This document shows, piece after piece, positions 37,082-46,533 of a DNA stretch of 64,000 nt. The stretch is taken from positions 1 to 64,000 of the forward strand of contig JBBIIP010000015.1 of assembly GCA_037446395.1 (NCBI GenBank). The letters are read 5' to 3'. Source of the DNA: JAAYJT01 sp037446395. Lineage in GTDB: Bacteria > Bacteroidota > Bacteroidia > Bacteroidales > JAAYJT01. A program made the translations under genes and the position numbers. The first letter of the stretch is position 1. Every line of letters starts with the position of its first letter. The notes beneath the pieces were generated by a model, which had not been told where the DNA came from, ran no database searches, and worked only from the letters and a program-made list of their open reading frames with translations.

Positions 37082-38089
37082 ATGAACTATAATCTTAGCA
37101 GGATTCTTGTAATTCAAACAGCCTCGATTGGTGACGTGGTCCTTTCCACCCCGGTCATTGAGCTCCTGCATGATGTTTATCCTAAGGCTTCCATTGATTT
37201 CCTGCTGAAAAGCGGCATCGAGGGAATCTTTCATGAGCATCCATTCTTGAATGAAATTCTTGTATGGAACAAGAAGCATCACAAGTATCTAAACTACCTC
37301 CAACTTCTTTTTAAAATACGCCGCAAGCGTTATGACCTGGTCATTAATGTACAACGTTTTTTTTCGACCGGCAAGATTACTGCATTTTCTGGCGCCCGAT
37401 TCACTGCGGGTTTTGACAAAAACCCCTGGTCAGTTTTTTTTTCACACAGGGTTAAACATATTATCAGCAACGGAGAAAACACAGTTCACGAAACACAACG
37501 CAACCTGGCATTGATACAAGCATTTGCCGGCTCAGCGCTTCCAAAAATAAGAATCTACCCCAGCAGAGATGACTTAAAATCGGTTTCGCAATGGGCAAAC
37601 GGAAGTTATATTTGCATTGCACCGGCATCGCTTTGGTTTACAAAACAATTCCCCATTCATAAATGGCTCGAGCTCATTGCCCAGATTGATCAAACAACTA
37701 AAATCTATCTTCTCGGAAGCAAAGCTGATCATGAATTGTGCAAACAAATTATTACTGAAAGCAAACGATCAAACATCAATAATTTTGCAGGGGAATTGAG
37801 TTTTCTTGAGTCAGCAGCGCTGATGCAGCAAGCAAGGATGAATTTTGTAAACGATTCAGCACCCATGCACCTGGCCTCCGCTGTAAACGCTCCCGTAACA
37901 GCAATTTTTTGCTCCACAGTTCCTTCATTTGGCTTCGCACCTGTTTCCGACAGATCTTATATCGTCGAAACCCCCCGAATGCTCCCATGCAGGCCTTGCG
38001 GGTTACATGGCAAAAACTTTTGCCCCGAAAAACACTTCAATTGTGCAAATCAGATACAGGTAGAACAGTTATTGGCGGGAATGGATTAG
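37082..38089 (+). CDS. Glycosyltransferase family 9 (heptosyltransferase-like)
   Basis: The 335-residue protein begins SRILVIQTASIGDVVLSTPV, the family 9 N-terminus. It contains a donor-binding region FVNDSAPMHLASAVNAPVTA and ends near a CRPCGLHGKNFCPEKHFNC segment typical of ADP-heptose:LPS heptosyltransferases. It would add a heptose or related sugar to the LPS core or another surface glycan. It may share a transcript with dapD. Confidence 0.9.
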   Translation: MNYNLSRILVIQTASIGDVVLSTPVIELLHDVYPKASIDFLLKSGIEGIFHEHPFLNEILVWNKKHHKYLNYLQLLFKIRRKRYDLVINVQRFFSTGKITAFSGARFTAGFDKNPWSVFFSHRVKHIISNGENTVHETQRNLALIQAFAGSALPKIRIYPSRDDLKSVSQWANGSYICIAPASLWFTKQFPIHKWLELIAQIDQTTKIYLLGSKADHELCKQIITESKRSNINNFAGELSFLESAALMQQARMNFVNDSAPMHLASAVNAPVTAIFCSTVPSFGFAPVSDRSYIVETPRMLPCRPCGLHGKNFCPEKHFNCANQIQVEQLLAGMD

Positions 38090-38206
38090 TTCTCATTCAT
38101 GGTAGCCTTTTGTTTTCCTTGCCCTATTCCTGAACAATCTTCGTGTTTTCATGTTTTAATGAATAAAATTATTAACACCTGAAATCAACGTATAAAAAAT
38201 ATCTAA

Positions 38207-40252
38207 ATGTCTGCTAATCATTCTTTTAGCATTACAACAACAGATAAGGAAACCTTAAAGCAATGGTATCGGCTGATGGTACTCGGTCGAAAAATAGACG
38301 ACAGAGCTCCCAATTATCTTAAGCAAGCGCTTGGGTGGTCATATCATGCTCCTTTTGCCGGGCATGATGGGATTCAGCTGGCAATAGGCCAGGTTTTTGA
38401 CCGAAACACCGACCATTTGTTTCCTTATTATCGCGACATGCTTACAGCCATTTCAGCCGGGTTGACTGCTGAAGAAATAATCATGAACGGCCTGTCAAAG
38501 GCCGGCGATCTTGCCAGCGGCGGCCGCCACATGAGCAACCACTTTGCCAAACCAGCGTGGAATATTCACAATGTTTCGTCGGCAACGGGAAATCATACCT
38601 TGCACGCAACCGGTGCAGCCAGGGCCATGAAAAGATACAACCATAAAGGCGTAGCCATCAGTTCGCAGGGCGAGTCGTCGGTATCGGAAGGTTATGTTTA
38701 TGAGGCTATCAACGGTGCCAGCAATGAAAAACTTCCAGTGATTTTTGTATTCCAGGATAACAAATACGGCATTTCGGTTCCCAAAAAAGACCAGACCGCC
38801 AACTACCAGGTTGCAGATAATTTCAAAGGGTTTAAGAACCTGCGTATCATCTATTGCGATGGCAAAAATGTATTCGATTCAATGAATGCCATGACTGAAG
38901 CCAAACGCCATGCGATCGAAAATCAGGAACCGGTAATCGTTCACGCATCATGTATCCGCATCCACAGCCATTCCAACTCCGACCGGCACGAACTTTATCG
39001 CGATGACAATGAGCGCCATTGTGCCAGGATGAGCGATCCGCTCGATCGCTACCGGGTTGTGCTAATCAGGTCGGGCAAATTCACCGAAGAAGAACTGCAA
39101 CTAATTGACGATGAGGCACAAAAAGAAGTAATGGCGGCCCACCGAAAAGTAATTGCTTCTCCCGATCCCTCACCCGAATCAATTCTCGATTTTGTTTTGC
39201 CCGAGCCTTATGTCAGCGCCAACTACCCTGAAGGCCTACACGACGGAAAGAAAGGCGAAAAGATGAAATTTATAACCGCCCTTAACGAAACTCTAAAGGC
39301 TGAATTCCGACATAATCCACATACATATATCTGGGGCCAGGACATTGCAAACCGCGACAAAGGAGGAATCTTCAATGTAACGAAGGGAATGCAGCAGGAA
39401 TTTGGGCCAGAAAGGATTTTTAATGCACCGATTGCCGAAGATTTTATCGTTGGCACTGCCAACGGAATGAGCCGGTTTGATCCAAGAATTAGAATTGTGA
39501 TCGAAGGAGCTGAATTTGCAGATTACTTTTGGCCTGCAATGGAGCAATTTGTTGAGTTGACGCATGACTATTGGCGAAGTAATGGTGCATTTTCGCCAAA
39601 CGTAACCATTCGGTTGGCATCAGGAGGCTATATCGGTGGCGGATTGTATCACTCGCAAACCATCGAGGGGGCACTGGCAACATTTCCCGGAATCAGAATA
39701 GTTTATCCTTCATTTGCCGACGACGCTGCCGGTTTGCTGCGCACTGCCATGCGATCGAAAGGCCCAACACTGTTTCTCGAACCCAAGGCACTATACAACG
39801 ACCCGATTGCAGAAGCCCTTGTGCCCGAAGACTTTGAAGTGCCGTTCGGAAAGGCCCGTATCAGGCGCTCAGGAACAGACCTAAGTATCATCACCTATGG
39901 TAATACAACGCATATGTGCCTTCAGATAGCCGAAAAGTTAGCGCAAGAGAGCGGCAAAAGTATTGAAGTTGTTGATATTCGCTCCTTGATACCCCTCGAC
40001 AAAGAAAGCATCTTCGCCTCTGTAAAAAAAACCGGACGTGCGCTGGTTGTGCACGAAGACAAAGTATTTGGTGGTTTTGGGGGTGAAATTGCAGCCATAA
40101 TTGCTTCGGAAGCTTTTGAATATCTTGACGCACCAGTAAAGCGCATTGGCTCCACCTTTACACCGGTTGGTTTTAACAGGATTTTAGAAAAAGCAATATT
40201 GCCGAACTCCGATAAAATCATGCAAGCTGCCCGGGAATTGATCTCTTACTAA
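38207..40252 (+). CDS. Fused alpha/beta E1 component of a 2-oxoacid dehydrogenase
   Basis: The 681 residues join an E1 alpha part (about 1-345) and an E1 beta part (about 352-681, starting MKFITALNETL). The alpha half has SSATGNHTLHATGAARAM and a thiamine diphosphate-binding region running from QGESSVSEG to FQDNKYGIS. The beta half has the IAEDFIVGTANGMSR segment, LASGGYIGGGLYHSQ, and the transketolase C-terminal domain with VVDIRSLIPLD and HEDKVFGGFGGE. The substrate may be a branched-chain 2-oxoacid or pyruvate; this cannot be decided from sequence. E2 and E3 are not encoded nearby. Confidence 0.9.
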   Translation: MSANHSFSITTTDKETLKQWYRLMVLGRKIDDRAPNYLKQALGWSYHAPFAGHDGIQLAIGQVFDRNTDHLFPYYRDMLTAISAGLTAEEIIMNGLSKAGDLASGGRHMSNHFAKPAWNIHNVSSATGNHTLHATGAARAMKRYNHKGVAISSQGESSVSEGYVYEAINGASNEKLPVIFVFQDNKYGISVPKKDQTANYQVADNFKGFKNLRIIYCDGKNVFDSMNAMTEAKRHAIENQEPVIVHASCIRIHSHSNSDRHELYRDDNERHCARMSDPLDRYRVVLIRSGKFTEEELQLIDDEAQKEVMAAHRKVIASPDPSPESILDFVLPEPYVSANYPEGLHDGKKGEKMKFITALNETLKAEFRHNPHTYIWGQDIANRDKGGIFNVTKGMQQEFGPERIFNAPIAEDFIVGTANGMSRFDPRIRIVIEGAEFADYFWPAMEQFVELTHDYWRSNGAFSPNVTIRLASGGYIGGGLYHSQTIEGALATFPGIRIVYPSFADDAAGLLRTAMRSKGPTLFLEPKALYNDPIAEALVPEDFEVPFGKARIRRSGTDLSIITYGNTTHMCLQIAEKLAQESGKSIEVVDIRSLIPLDKESIFASVKKTGRALVVHEDKVFGGFGGEIAAIIASEAFEYLDAPVKRIGSTFTPVGFNRILEKAILPNSDKIMQAARELISY

Positions 40253-40821
40253 ATTCACAGGTAGGATTAACACCCTTTTAATTAGAGCCCGAGGCCTACT
40301 CCCTCAAAGGATCAGGTAATTTAGTTGTTATAAATCGTTCTGTTTTCTTGATCAAATCTAGTTAGGTTTTTTATTAGAGAGACTGCCTGGCAGCTGCCAA
40401 TACTAAAACAGCAAATCTTTAATACTGGGCTGTAAATGATTATCTTTCAGCATGAATTGACACTTATTATATGTAAGAGTTTCTGATTCGAGGATTTTTT
40501 CATTTTTTTTGAAATCACATCAAAAAAACTTGATTTTTTCTTCCATAAGTTGTAATTTTATCCCTCAATTTTCCAAAAATGAAATTACGAGATTACTACT
40601 CATTCCCTTCTAGTATTTCTCTGATTACTAAGACCTTGGTACAAGAAACTCTTTTTTCGAAGTCGAAAGAAGAATTTCATAGGTTGCCTTCATTGGCCTA
40701 TTGATCAGGATGATCAATAGACCTTTTGAGGTATATAGCGCCCCAAACCAATTTTTTATTGCATGGGGTTATTTTGGTATTTGAAATCAGGCTGATACAT
40801 TAACAATGTTAATTCAAAGCC
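40253..40821. other. AT-rich intergenic spacer before the GEVED locus
   Basis: These 569 bases contain no credible gene on either strand. Two hairpins stand out: an AT-rich one (TTTTTTTGA/TCAAAAAAA, 40504-40528) and a perfect 10-base stem at 40698-40720 followed by TTTT. No RNA gene was recognised. Confidence 0.6.
40695..40727 (+). terminator. Hairpin CTATTGATCA-GGA-TGATCAATAG with T run
   Basis: Arms 40698-40707 and 40711-40720 are perfectly complementary with a three-base loop. An outer GG/CC pair extends the stem, and TTTT follows. It lies about 440 bases after the E1 gene and about 95 bases before the truncated GEVED gene, so it could be a late terminator or a leader structure. Confidence 0.5.
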
Positions 40822-41298
40822 ATGAAAAAGATCTTCTGTATGATGGGTTTTTTAGCCTATCTTGTTGTCTGTATCGTCAGAGTTCCTGCCCAGCCTGTAC
40901 GCGAGTATGGCGATGCACCTGAAAATGCTACAACTCACACTGCTTTTGGGGTAACTGGAGCATTTCCGACAAGTAAAAATACCGGTCAGGCAGCATGGAT
41001 TCAATTCAACACTTCCGGTGCCTGGTATGACCCTTACTTTGGCTTTGAATTGGAAAAAAACCCAGGTATTTATCCAGTTTTTGATAATGATCATGTCGAA
41101 TGCTATGGTAACCAGGATGCTGGTCTGCTTTTTCCTACAACCAAAACCATTATAACAGGGCCATCCGGGCAAATTGCGATCATTCCTTTTTTTGGGCAAA
41201 CCGTGTTTCCATTTGGAACTATTTGTGCCACAGCACTATGGGGGACATGCATCGAAATCATTGTCCGTAATACGGTGCCTACTCAAACCAAAGTATAG
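40822..41298 (+). CDS. Truncated GEVED-type secreted protein
   Basis: The 158 residues begin with a signal peptide (ending VPAQ, about 24) and then a single module homologous to the repeats of the large protein downstream: YGDAPENATTHTAFGV aligns with YGDAPEDALAYPGISV, and ICATALWGTCIEI aligns with CTHAIWGNHIDV. The frame stops (TAG) just where the large protein continues into VNVLIDWNMNGTW. No frame after the stop resumes that segment, so the GEVED core and any sorting domain are missing. It is either a remnant of a larger gene or a short secreted relative. Confidence 0.6.
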   Translation: MKKIFCMMGFLAYLVVCIVRVPAQPVREYGDAPENATTHTAFGVTGAFPTSKNTGQAAWIQFNTSGAWYDPYFGFELEKNPGIYPVFDNDHVECYGNQDAGLLFPTTKTIITGPSGQIAIIPFFGQTVFPFGTICATALWGTCIEIIVRNTVPTQTKV

Positions 41299-41346
41299 AA
41301 ATGACTAAAATCCCAGAAATAAAAATGCCTTTATTAACCTAAAGTA

Positions 41347-44300
41347 ATGGTTATGAAAACAATTAAGTGCACAAAGACAATCATCTTAAATGCAAAAGTG
41401 ATCGCGATTTTACTCTTTGTCATTTTTAAAGTTCTGCATGCCCAGGATTTCAAACAACACAAAGATGTAATTCCTGGGTACAAAGGCTGGGAAGGAAATC
41501 CCGATTCACTTACAGTTCACATTGATCCAAGCTTTTCAGCAGCCCAAAAGGCTGACATCCGTAGTGCAATGCAACGTTGGAACGATGCCGGATGTGTACC
41601 AAAATTCAAAGAAACTTCTTCACCTCCCGCCCATGTTTCCATTAAAAAAGGCGATCCGGGTAAAGGAAATGAAGGTGTGTGGAAGCCGCGTATAAATCCA
41701 GTCAGTAAGAAACGCGATAGCGGTGAAATAACTGTAGGAACAAGCCCCGTCACTCCCGGCCTCAGTTTTAAAGAGCTGGTTACACATGAACTGGGACATG
41801 CCCTTGGACTTGATGATACAAAAAATGATCCTGATACCATGAAAGGAAAAGGTTCCAACGGTACTGGAGGTGATCTTTCGAAACACGACAGCGTCGAAAT
41901 GAAAGCTGCTGCAGCCATCGCTTCAAAAGACAATGTGCCTAAAAAGAAGGCGCAAAATGTCAAAGCAATAACAAAGGGGCAACCGCAACAATTGATTTTT
42001 ATTCTTGATGGCCCACCACCACCTCTCATCCCTCCAATCAAGCCTATCATTATCCCATTGGGGGAAGACCCAATAGAAATACTATATTCCTGGCTGGATT
42101 GGCCAGTGCTTCAAATGATGGTACTTGTTGATCCTACACGAGGAGATGGAACTTTTTATTTGGACATTGTACTTCAAAGACCTGAACCTTCATATTTTAA
42201 TGAAATGATAGGCTACCATTATGTAGATGATGATCCTGTCAATCCTGTTAATTTTGAATGTTTCTTCACTATTGAACAGGATGGTTCATGGGCGAACCTG
42301 AACTGGATGCACACTTATCCTTTCCCAACGAGCCCTCTTCGGACCATGCTTCTTGTAAACGGAAATCCATATAAATTTGATAAAGCGAGCAATAACTTTG
42401 AGTTTCAGCTTGAACCCGGTATTTATAACCTCACCCTGGTCGTTGACGATTATCAGGTCAACAGTGCCTCTTACACGACTACTTTTGAAATGCATGCGCC
42501 CGCTTATGCAGCCACAATTTTTGCCGGAAAAGACCATTACACGGTTCCGATGGCCACTTTTGGTTTCGGACCTGGTTTCGAATTTCCACCTTTACCGGCA
42601 GGGTTTTTTGGTCCTGGATCTGATCCATTCGAACGCTCAATTTCCTTTGAAGGAAAGACATCCAGCGGATCGCAACTGCCTTATTCGGATATGAAAATTC
42701 ATCGAATCAGTGACCTCACCTTTATTGATCCCTTGCCATCAATTGGAGTAGTACCTGTGGAGATGCTTTCCTTGCAACTGGTAGGCCAAGCCCCTGTTGT
42801 TGTACACAGGATAGAAGAAGGATACCCTATATTTTCGTTTTTTGATGTCTACATCGATATTTCTTATAGCCTAGGTGCAAATGATGTTGCCATCATCACC
42901 CAGGAGAATCAATGGGGCGGCATTTTTTCCATGAACCTTACCCTGCAGCCAAACTTCAGGTTTGTAAACATAAATAATCTCAGCGAAGAGTACACCTGGT
43001 CAGGACCTCCACTTTTATTCCACACCTCAGAGCCTTTTCCATGGACATTGTCTCCCAAACAGGGTGAGTTTGATCCGAACTGGGACCACCCTTTGACTTT
43101 GACTACTTCAATGAGTACCTCAATCAGTCTGCTTCCTCTGCTTATCCGCGAAGATGATAATTTCAAGGTTGAAATTAATGATCTCGGCCGGGTTGTTTCC
43201 TGGAGTGGCAACGGCTTCAACAATGGGGAATGGTATTATTACAATTTTAGTGACTGGTGGAATGTTTGGTTTTACGATCATCCGATGCTTTTGCATCGCA
43301 AGAAATATATTACGGCTGGCAATATGACCATTCTGCCCCGCCCTGGTTCATTGCTTTCGAGTTTTGCAAAAATAGTGTTTAACTATTCAACAACCGAATG
43401 GCCTGGCTGGCGAATAACTGCCCAACCGCCGCTTCCATTTAATTTTCAAAATCTCGAACAGGAAAACCAAATGATTCAGAGATCTGACCCTCTAATATCA
43501 TTTTCCGGGTTTATTACAGAGCCTATTCCAGTCACACTGCCGCCACCACACATACCAATTGTACCAAACTATAATCCCGAGTGGTTATCGGTTGATATCA
43601 GAGGTTTCAATTATATTTTATCTGGTAATATCAGTCATGTGTGTTTTACGCCGTGGAATAAAGTACAATATGACCATGGTGACGCTCCGGAAGATGCACT
43701 CGCTTATCCTGGTATAAGCGTCTTTGGCCAGTTCCCAACATGTGTTAACTCCGGACAGTCTTCATATATCAGACACGCCCCCTCTGCTGCCTACTTCGGG
43801 CCATCGGTAGATGTAGAATCTGACGGCAATGCAGGTTTTTGTCCTTTATTCAATCCAAATTCCTACAACAGGGATGAATGCTCGGGCGATGGGGACGCCG
43901 GGCTGACTAAACCGGATGCTTTCACCATTGTTGGTTCCGTTGGGTCGGAAACCGTAGTGCCTTGTATTGCAAACAAAACAACACCATTGGGCAATGTTTG
44001 CACACATGCAATCTGGGGGAATCATATTGATATCAGCCTGCAGAACCAACAGCCCAATCAGGCAATGGTGTACTTGAATGTGCTTATGGATTGGAATATG
44101 AACGGAACCTGGGGTGGAACCTCGCCGTGCCCTGTGATAGTGGCAGGCGCCCCGGAACATGTACTGGTAAACTTCCCCATTCCGGCAGGATTTAGCGGAT
44201 TGTTGTCAGCCCTGGCTCCTCCTGCATTTCTTATCGGACCTAACCCGGGGTATGTTTGGACAAGGTTTTCAATTACAGAACTGCCAGTATCCTTATCTTG

Positions 44301-46368
44301 GAATGGGTCAGGATTTTATAAAGTCGGGGAGACTGAAGACTACCTGCTTTTGGTAACTCATGCACGTGTTCTCGACTTCAGCGATGCGCCCGACGGGCCT
44401 TATCCTACCCTCCTGGCAAGCAACGGCGCAAGGCATGATATAAGCGCAACCTTTATCCCGATGAGGTTGGGGGCGCTACTCGACTACGAATCTGACGGCT
44501 TTCCTTCTCCCAACGCCGACGGCGACGATCTGAACAATACAGACGATGAAGATGGAGTAACATTCAATACACCCCTGGTGCAAGGACAGCAAGCTACCCT
44601 CACAGTGGTAGCCTCCATGCCTTGTCTGCTAAACGCATGGATTGACTTCAACAATCTAAATGGATGGGCCGAAGCAAACGAGCAAATCTTTATTAACACC
44701 CCGCTTATCGCAGGCCCAAATGTTCTCAACTTCAACGTGCCGGCCAATGCTGCGCCAGGAAATACTTACGCCCGGTTCAGAATCAGCAACAATGGCGGAC
44801 TCTCATACTCCGGACTGGCTCCCGAGGGAGAAGTGGAGGACTACATAGTGATGATCGAGGAATATATCCCACAAGGATATGACTATGGTGACGCCCCGGA
44901 AGATGCACTCGCTTATCCGGGTATTAGCGTCTTTGGCCAGTTCCCGACATGTGTCAACTCCGGACAATCTTCATATATCAGACATACTACTTCTGCGGCC
45001 TTCCTCGGGCCATCGGTAGATGCTGAACCTGACGGCAATGTAGGTTTTTGTCCTTTATTCAATCCAAACTCCTATAACAGGGATGAATGCTCGGGCGATG
45101 GGGACGCCGGGCTGACTAAACCGGATGCTTTCACCATTGTTGGTTCCATTGGATCGGAAACCGTAGTGCCTTGTATTGCAAACAAAACAACCCCATTAGG
45201 CAATGCCTGCACACACGCAATCTGGGGGAATCATATTGATGTCAGTCTGCAAAACCTATCCCCAAATAAGGTGGCATATGTGAATGTACTTATAGACTGG
45301 AACATGAACGGAACGTGGGCCGGCACTTCACCGTGCCCTGCGACAGTGGGAGGTGCCCCAGAACATGTCCTGGTGAATTATCCTATCCCGGCAGGGGTTA
45401 GCGGATTATTGTCTGCTCTGGCTCCCCCTTCATTTCGCATCGGGCCTGACCAGGGGTACGTTTGGGCAAGGTTCTCCATCACCGAACGTCAGGTTAATAT
45501 TCCTTGGGATGGGTCCGGAGTTTATGAAGGAGGGGAGTCCGAAGATTACCTGCTAAAGATCATCAAGTTGGGTGATGCAAATGGTGACGGGCAAGTGAAC
45601 GTGCTGGATATTGTCATTATGGTTAATTATATCATGCAAATACCTACACCCGGGTTTAGTTTAGTTAACGCTGATGTGAATGGCGATGGCAGCATTAATG
45701 TACTTGATATTGTGGCCACAATAAACATAATAATGGGAGGTGGCAAAGCAAAAAACATTTCGGCACCCGCTGATCTCTACCTTAATCCAGGCCTTATCAC
45801 ATTCAGTAGTGATGGTACGATAGCAGCCATCCAGTTTGAATTAATCGGAGAGGGTCTCGATAACATAGAAATTGAATTGATACCAGGTAATTATCATTTT
45901 TCCTGGAGAAAGTTCGAGAATATGTTAAGAGGAATAATTTATCATCCGAACAATCAACCACTGCCAAAGGGCACAATTCAGCTTTTATACACTAAAAACT
46001 CAAGCGGCCTGCGATGGGGTGAAGTATTTGGAGTCAACCAAAACCCGGACAGGGTACCTATAAGAACACATGGAAATTTTAGCGACGATTACCTGGTAGA
46101 AGCCTATCCCAACCCTGCAAAAGATGCATTTACAATTCGTTATTCTATTCCAACAGCTGCAATTGTTGATATTTCTTTGCTTGACATCAGAGGCTGGAAT
46201 ATTAAAGACATAGCAAATACTACCCAGGCTGCAGGCGTGCATGAGGTTGATTTTCAAAATGACAGAAAGTTGTTGCCCGGAGTATATCTCATCGAATTGA
46301 AGGCTATTCCAAGTGATGATCCTTCGAAGCTGGTAAGAAAATATGCTAAACTGCTGGTAATTAAATAG
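41347..46368 (+). CDS. Large T9SS-sorted protein: metzincin-like, GEVED modules, dockerin-like repeats
   Basis: The 1673-residue protein has a signal peptide ending in LHAQ (about 33). Residues 55-200 look like a small metzincin: HELGHALGLDD gives H147, E148, H151, G154 and a third ligand D157 as in snapalysin, with a possible Met-turn at M165. A long beta-rich region follows (about 215-770). GEVED-type modules lie at about 775-1002, 1005-1177 and 1178-1405, with acidic signatures GETEDYLL, GEVEDYIV and GESEDYLL; the first and third are near-copies. Two dockerin-like calcium repeats follow (GDANGDGQVNVLDIV, ADVNGDGSINVLDIV; about 1408-1467), then a cohesin-like beta segment and a type A T9SS sorting domain (from VEAYPNPAKDAFTIRY, about 1585-1673). 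It is expected on the cell surface or released, possibly as a protease or adhesin; activity is unproven. Confidence 0.88.
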   Translation: MVMKTIKCTKTIILNAKVIAILLFVIFKVLHAQDFKQHKDVIPGYKGWEGNPDSLTVHIDPSFSAAQKADIRSAMQRWNDAGCVPKFKETSSPPAHVSIKKGDPGKGNEGVWKPRINPVSKKRDSGEITVGTSPVTPGLSFKELVTHELGHALGLDDTKNDPDTMKGKGSNGTGGDLSKHDSVEMKAAAAIASKDNVPKKKAQNVKAITKGQPQQLIFILDGPPPPLIPPIKPIIIPLGEDPIEILYSWLDWPVLQMMVLVDPTRGDGTFYLDIVLQRPEPSYFNEMIGYHYVDDDPVNPVNFECFFTIEQDGSWANLNWMHTYPFPTSPLRTMLLVNGNPYKFDKASNNFEFQLEPGIYNLTLVVDDYQVNSASYTTTFEMHAPAYAATIFAGKDHYTVPMATFGFGPGFEFPPLPAGFFGPGSDPFERSISFEGKTSSGSQLPYSDMKIHRISDLTFIDPLPSIGVVPVEMLSLQLVGQAPVVVHRIEEGYPIFSFFDVYIDISYSLGANDVAIITQENQWGGIFSMNLTLQPNFRFVNINNLSEEYTWSGPPLLFHTSEPFPWTLSPKQGEFDPNWDHPLTLTTSMSTSISLLPLLIREDDNFKVEINDLGRVVSWSGNGFNNGEWYYYNFSDWWNVWFYDHPMLLHRKKYITAGNMTILPRPGSLLSSFAKIVFNYSTTEWPGWRITAQPPLPFNFQNLEQENQMIQRSDPLISFSGFITEPIPVTLPPPHIPIVPNYNPEWLSVDIRGFNYILSGNISHVCFTPWNKVQYDHGDAPEDALAYPGISVFGQFPTCVNSGQSSYIRHAPSAAYFGPSVDVESDGNAGFCPLFNPNSYNRDECSGDGDAGLTKPDAFTIVGSVGSETVVPCIANKTTPLGNVCTHAIWGNHIDISLQNQQPNQAMVYLNVLMDWNMNGTWGGTSPCPVIVAGAPEHVLVNFPIPAGFSGLLSALAPPAFLIGPNPGYVWTRFSITELPVSLSWNGSGFYKVGETEDYLLLVTHARVLDFSDAPDGPYPTLLASNGARHDISATFIPMRLGALLDYESDGFPSPNADGDDLNNTDDEDGVTFNTPLVQGQQATLTVVASMPCLLNAWIDFNNLNGWAEANEQIFINTPLIAGPNVLNFNVPANAAPGNTYARFRISNNGGLSYSGLAPEGEVEDYIVMIEEYIPQGYDYGDAPEDALAYPGISVFGQFPTCVNSGQSSYIRHTTSAAFLGPSVDAEPDGNVGFCPLFNPNSYNRDECSGDGDAGLTKPDAFTIVGSIGSETVVPCIANKTTPLGNACTHAIWGNHIDVSLQNLSPNKVAYVNVLIDWNMNGTWAGTSPCPATVGGAPEHVLVNYPIPAGVSGLLSALAPPSFRIGPDQGYVWARFSITERQVNIPWDGSGVYEGGESEDYLLKIIKLGDANGDGQVNVLDIVIMVNYIMQIPTPGFSLVNADVNGDGSINVLDIVATINIIMGGGKAKNISAPADLYLNPGLITFSSDGTIAAIQFELIGEGLDNIEIELIPGNYHFSWRKFENMLRGIIYHPNNQPLPKGTIQLLYTKNSSGLRWGEVFGVNQNPDRVPIRTHGNFSDDYLVEAYPNPAKDAFTIRYSIPTAAIVDISLLDIRGWNIKDIANTTQAAGVHEVDFQNDRKLLPGVYLIELKAIPSDDPSKLVRKYAKLLVIK
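43672..44352 (+). repeat. Internal duplication, copy 1 (GEVED module)
   Basis: This stretch closely matches 44881-45558 at the DNA level, including long near-identical runs (for example around the GCTCGGGCGATGGGGACGCC segment). The copies differ by one codon indel and scattered substitutions. Confidence 0.85.
44881..45558 (+). repeat. Internal duplication, copy 2 (GEVED module)
   Basis: Direct repeat of 43672-44352, displaced by about 1.2 kb within the same gene. A different GEVED module lies between the two copies. Nucleotide-level similarity, including synonymous positions, suggests recent duplication or gene conversion. Confidence 0.85.
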
Positions 46369-46394
46369 TTTTATGATGTTGCAGCAATAATACT

Positions 46395-46422
46395 TCAAGA
46401 AAGACGAAAATTCATTTCTTGA
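46395..46422. terminator. Hairpin TCAAGAAA-N12-TTTCTTGA after the large GEVED gene
   Basis: Eight-base perfect arms (46395-46402 and 46415-46422) lie 27 bases after the stop codon. No T run follows, so intrinsic termination is doubtful; it may stabilise the 3' end. Confidence 0.35.
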
Positions 46423-46487
46423 GTTATCGGTTAAATAAATGTAGGGTTGCAGAAATTTGTGGAACAATTTTGCGTTAAACACTGAAC

Positions 46488-46511
46488 AAAACACCCACCA
46501 TTTGGTGTTTT
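46488..46511 (+). promoter_or_regulatory. Hairpin AAAACACC-N8-GGTGTTTT in the TonB receptor leader
   Basis: Perfect 8-base arms (46488-46495 and 46504-46511) with an 8-base loop end 22 bases before the receptor ATG. With the trailing T bases it resembles a terminator, so it could end the upstream transcript or act as a conditional leader structure. The role is inferred. Confidence 0.45.
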
Positions 46512-46533
46512 ACGATTGGCCTGCAACACATTT

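Noticed and set aside
40253..40821. Possible tRNA or small RNA gene in the spacer
   Set aside because: The hairpins lack tRNA arms and conserved loops; no known RNA family could be recognised by eye.
40822..46368. Possible cellulosome-type system because of the dockerin-like repeats
   Set aside because: No true cohesin scaffold or glycoside hydrolase is present; similar calcium repeats occur in many T9SS proteins without cellulosomes.
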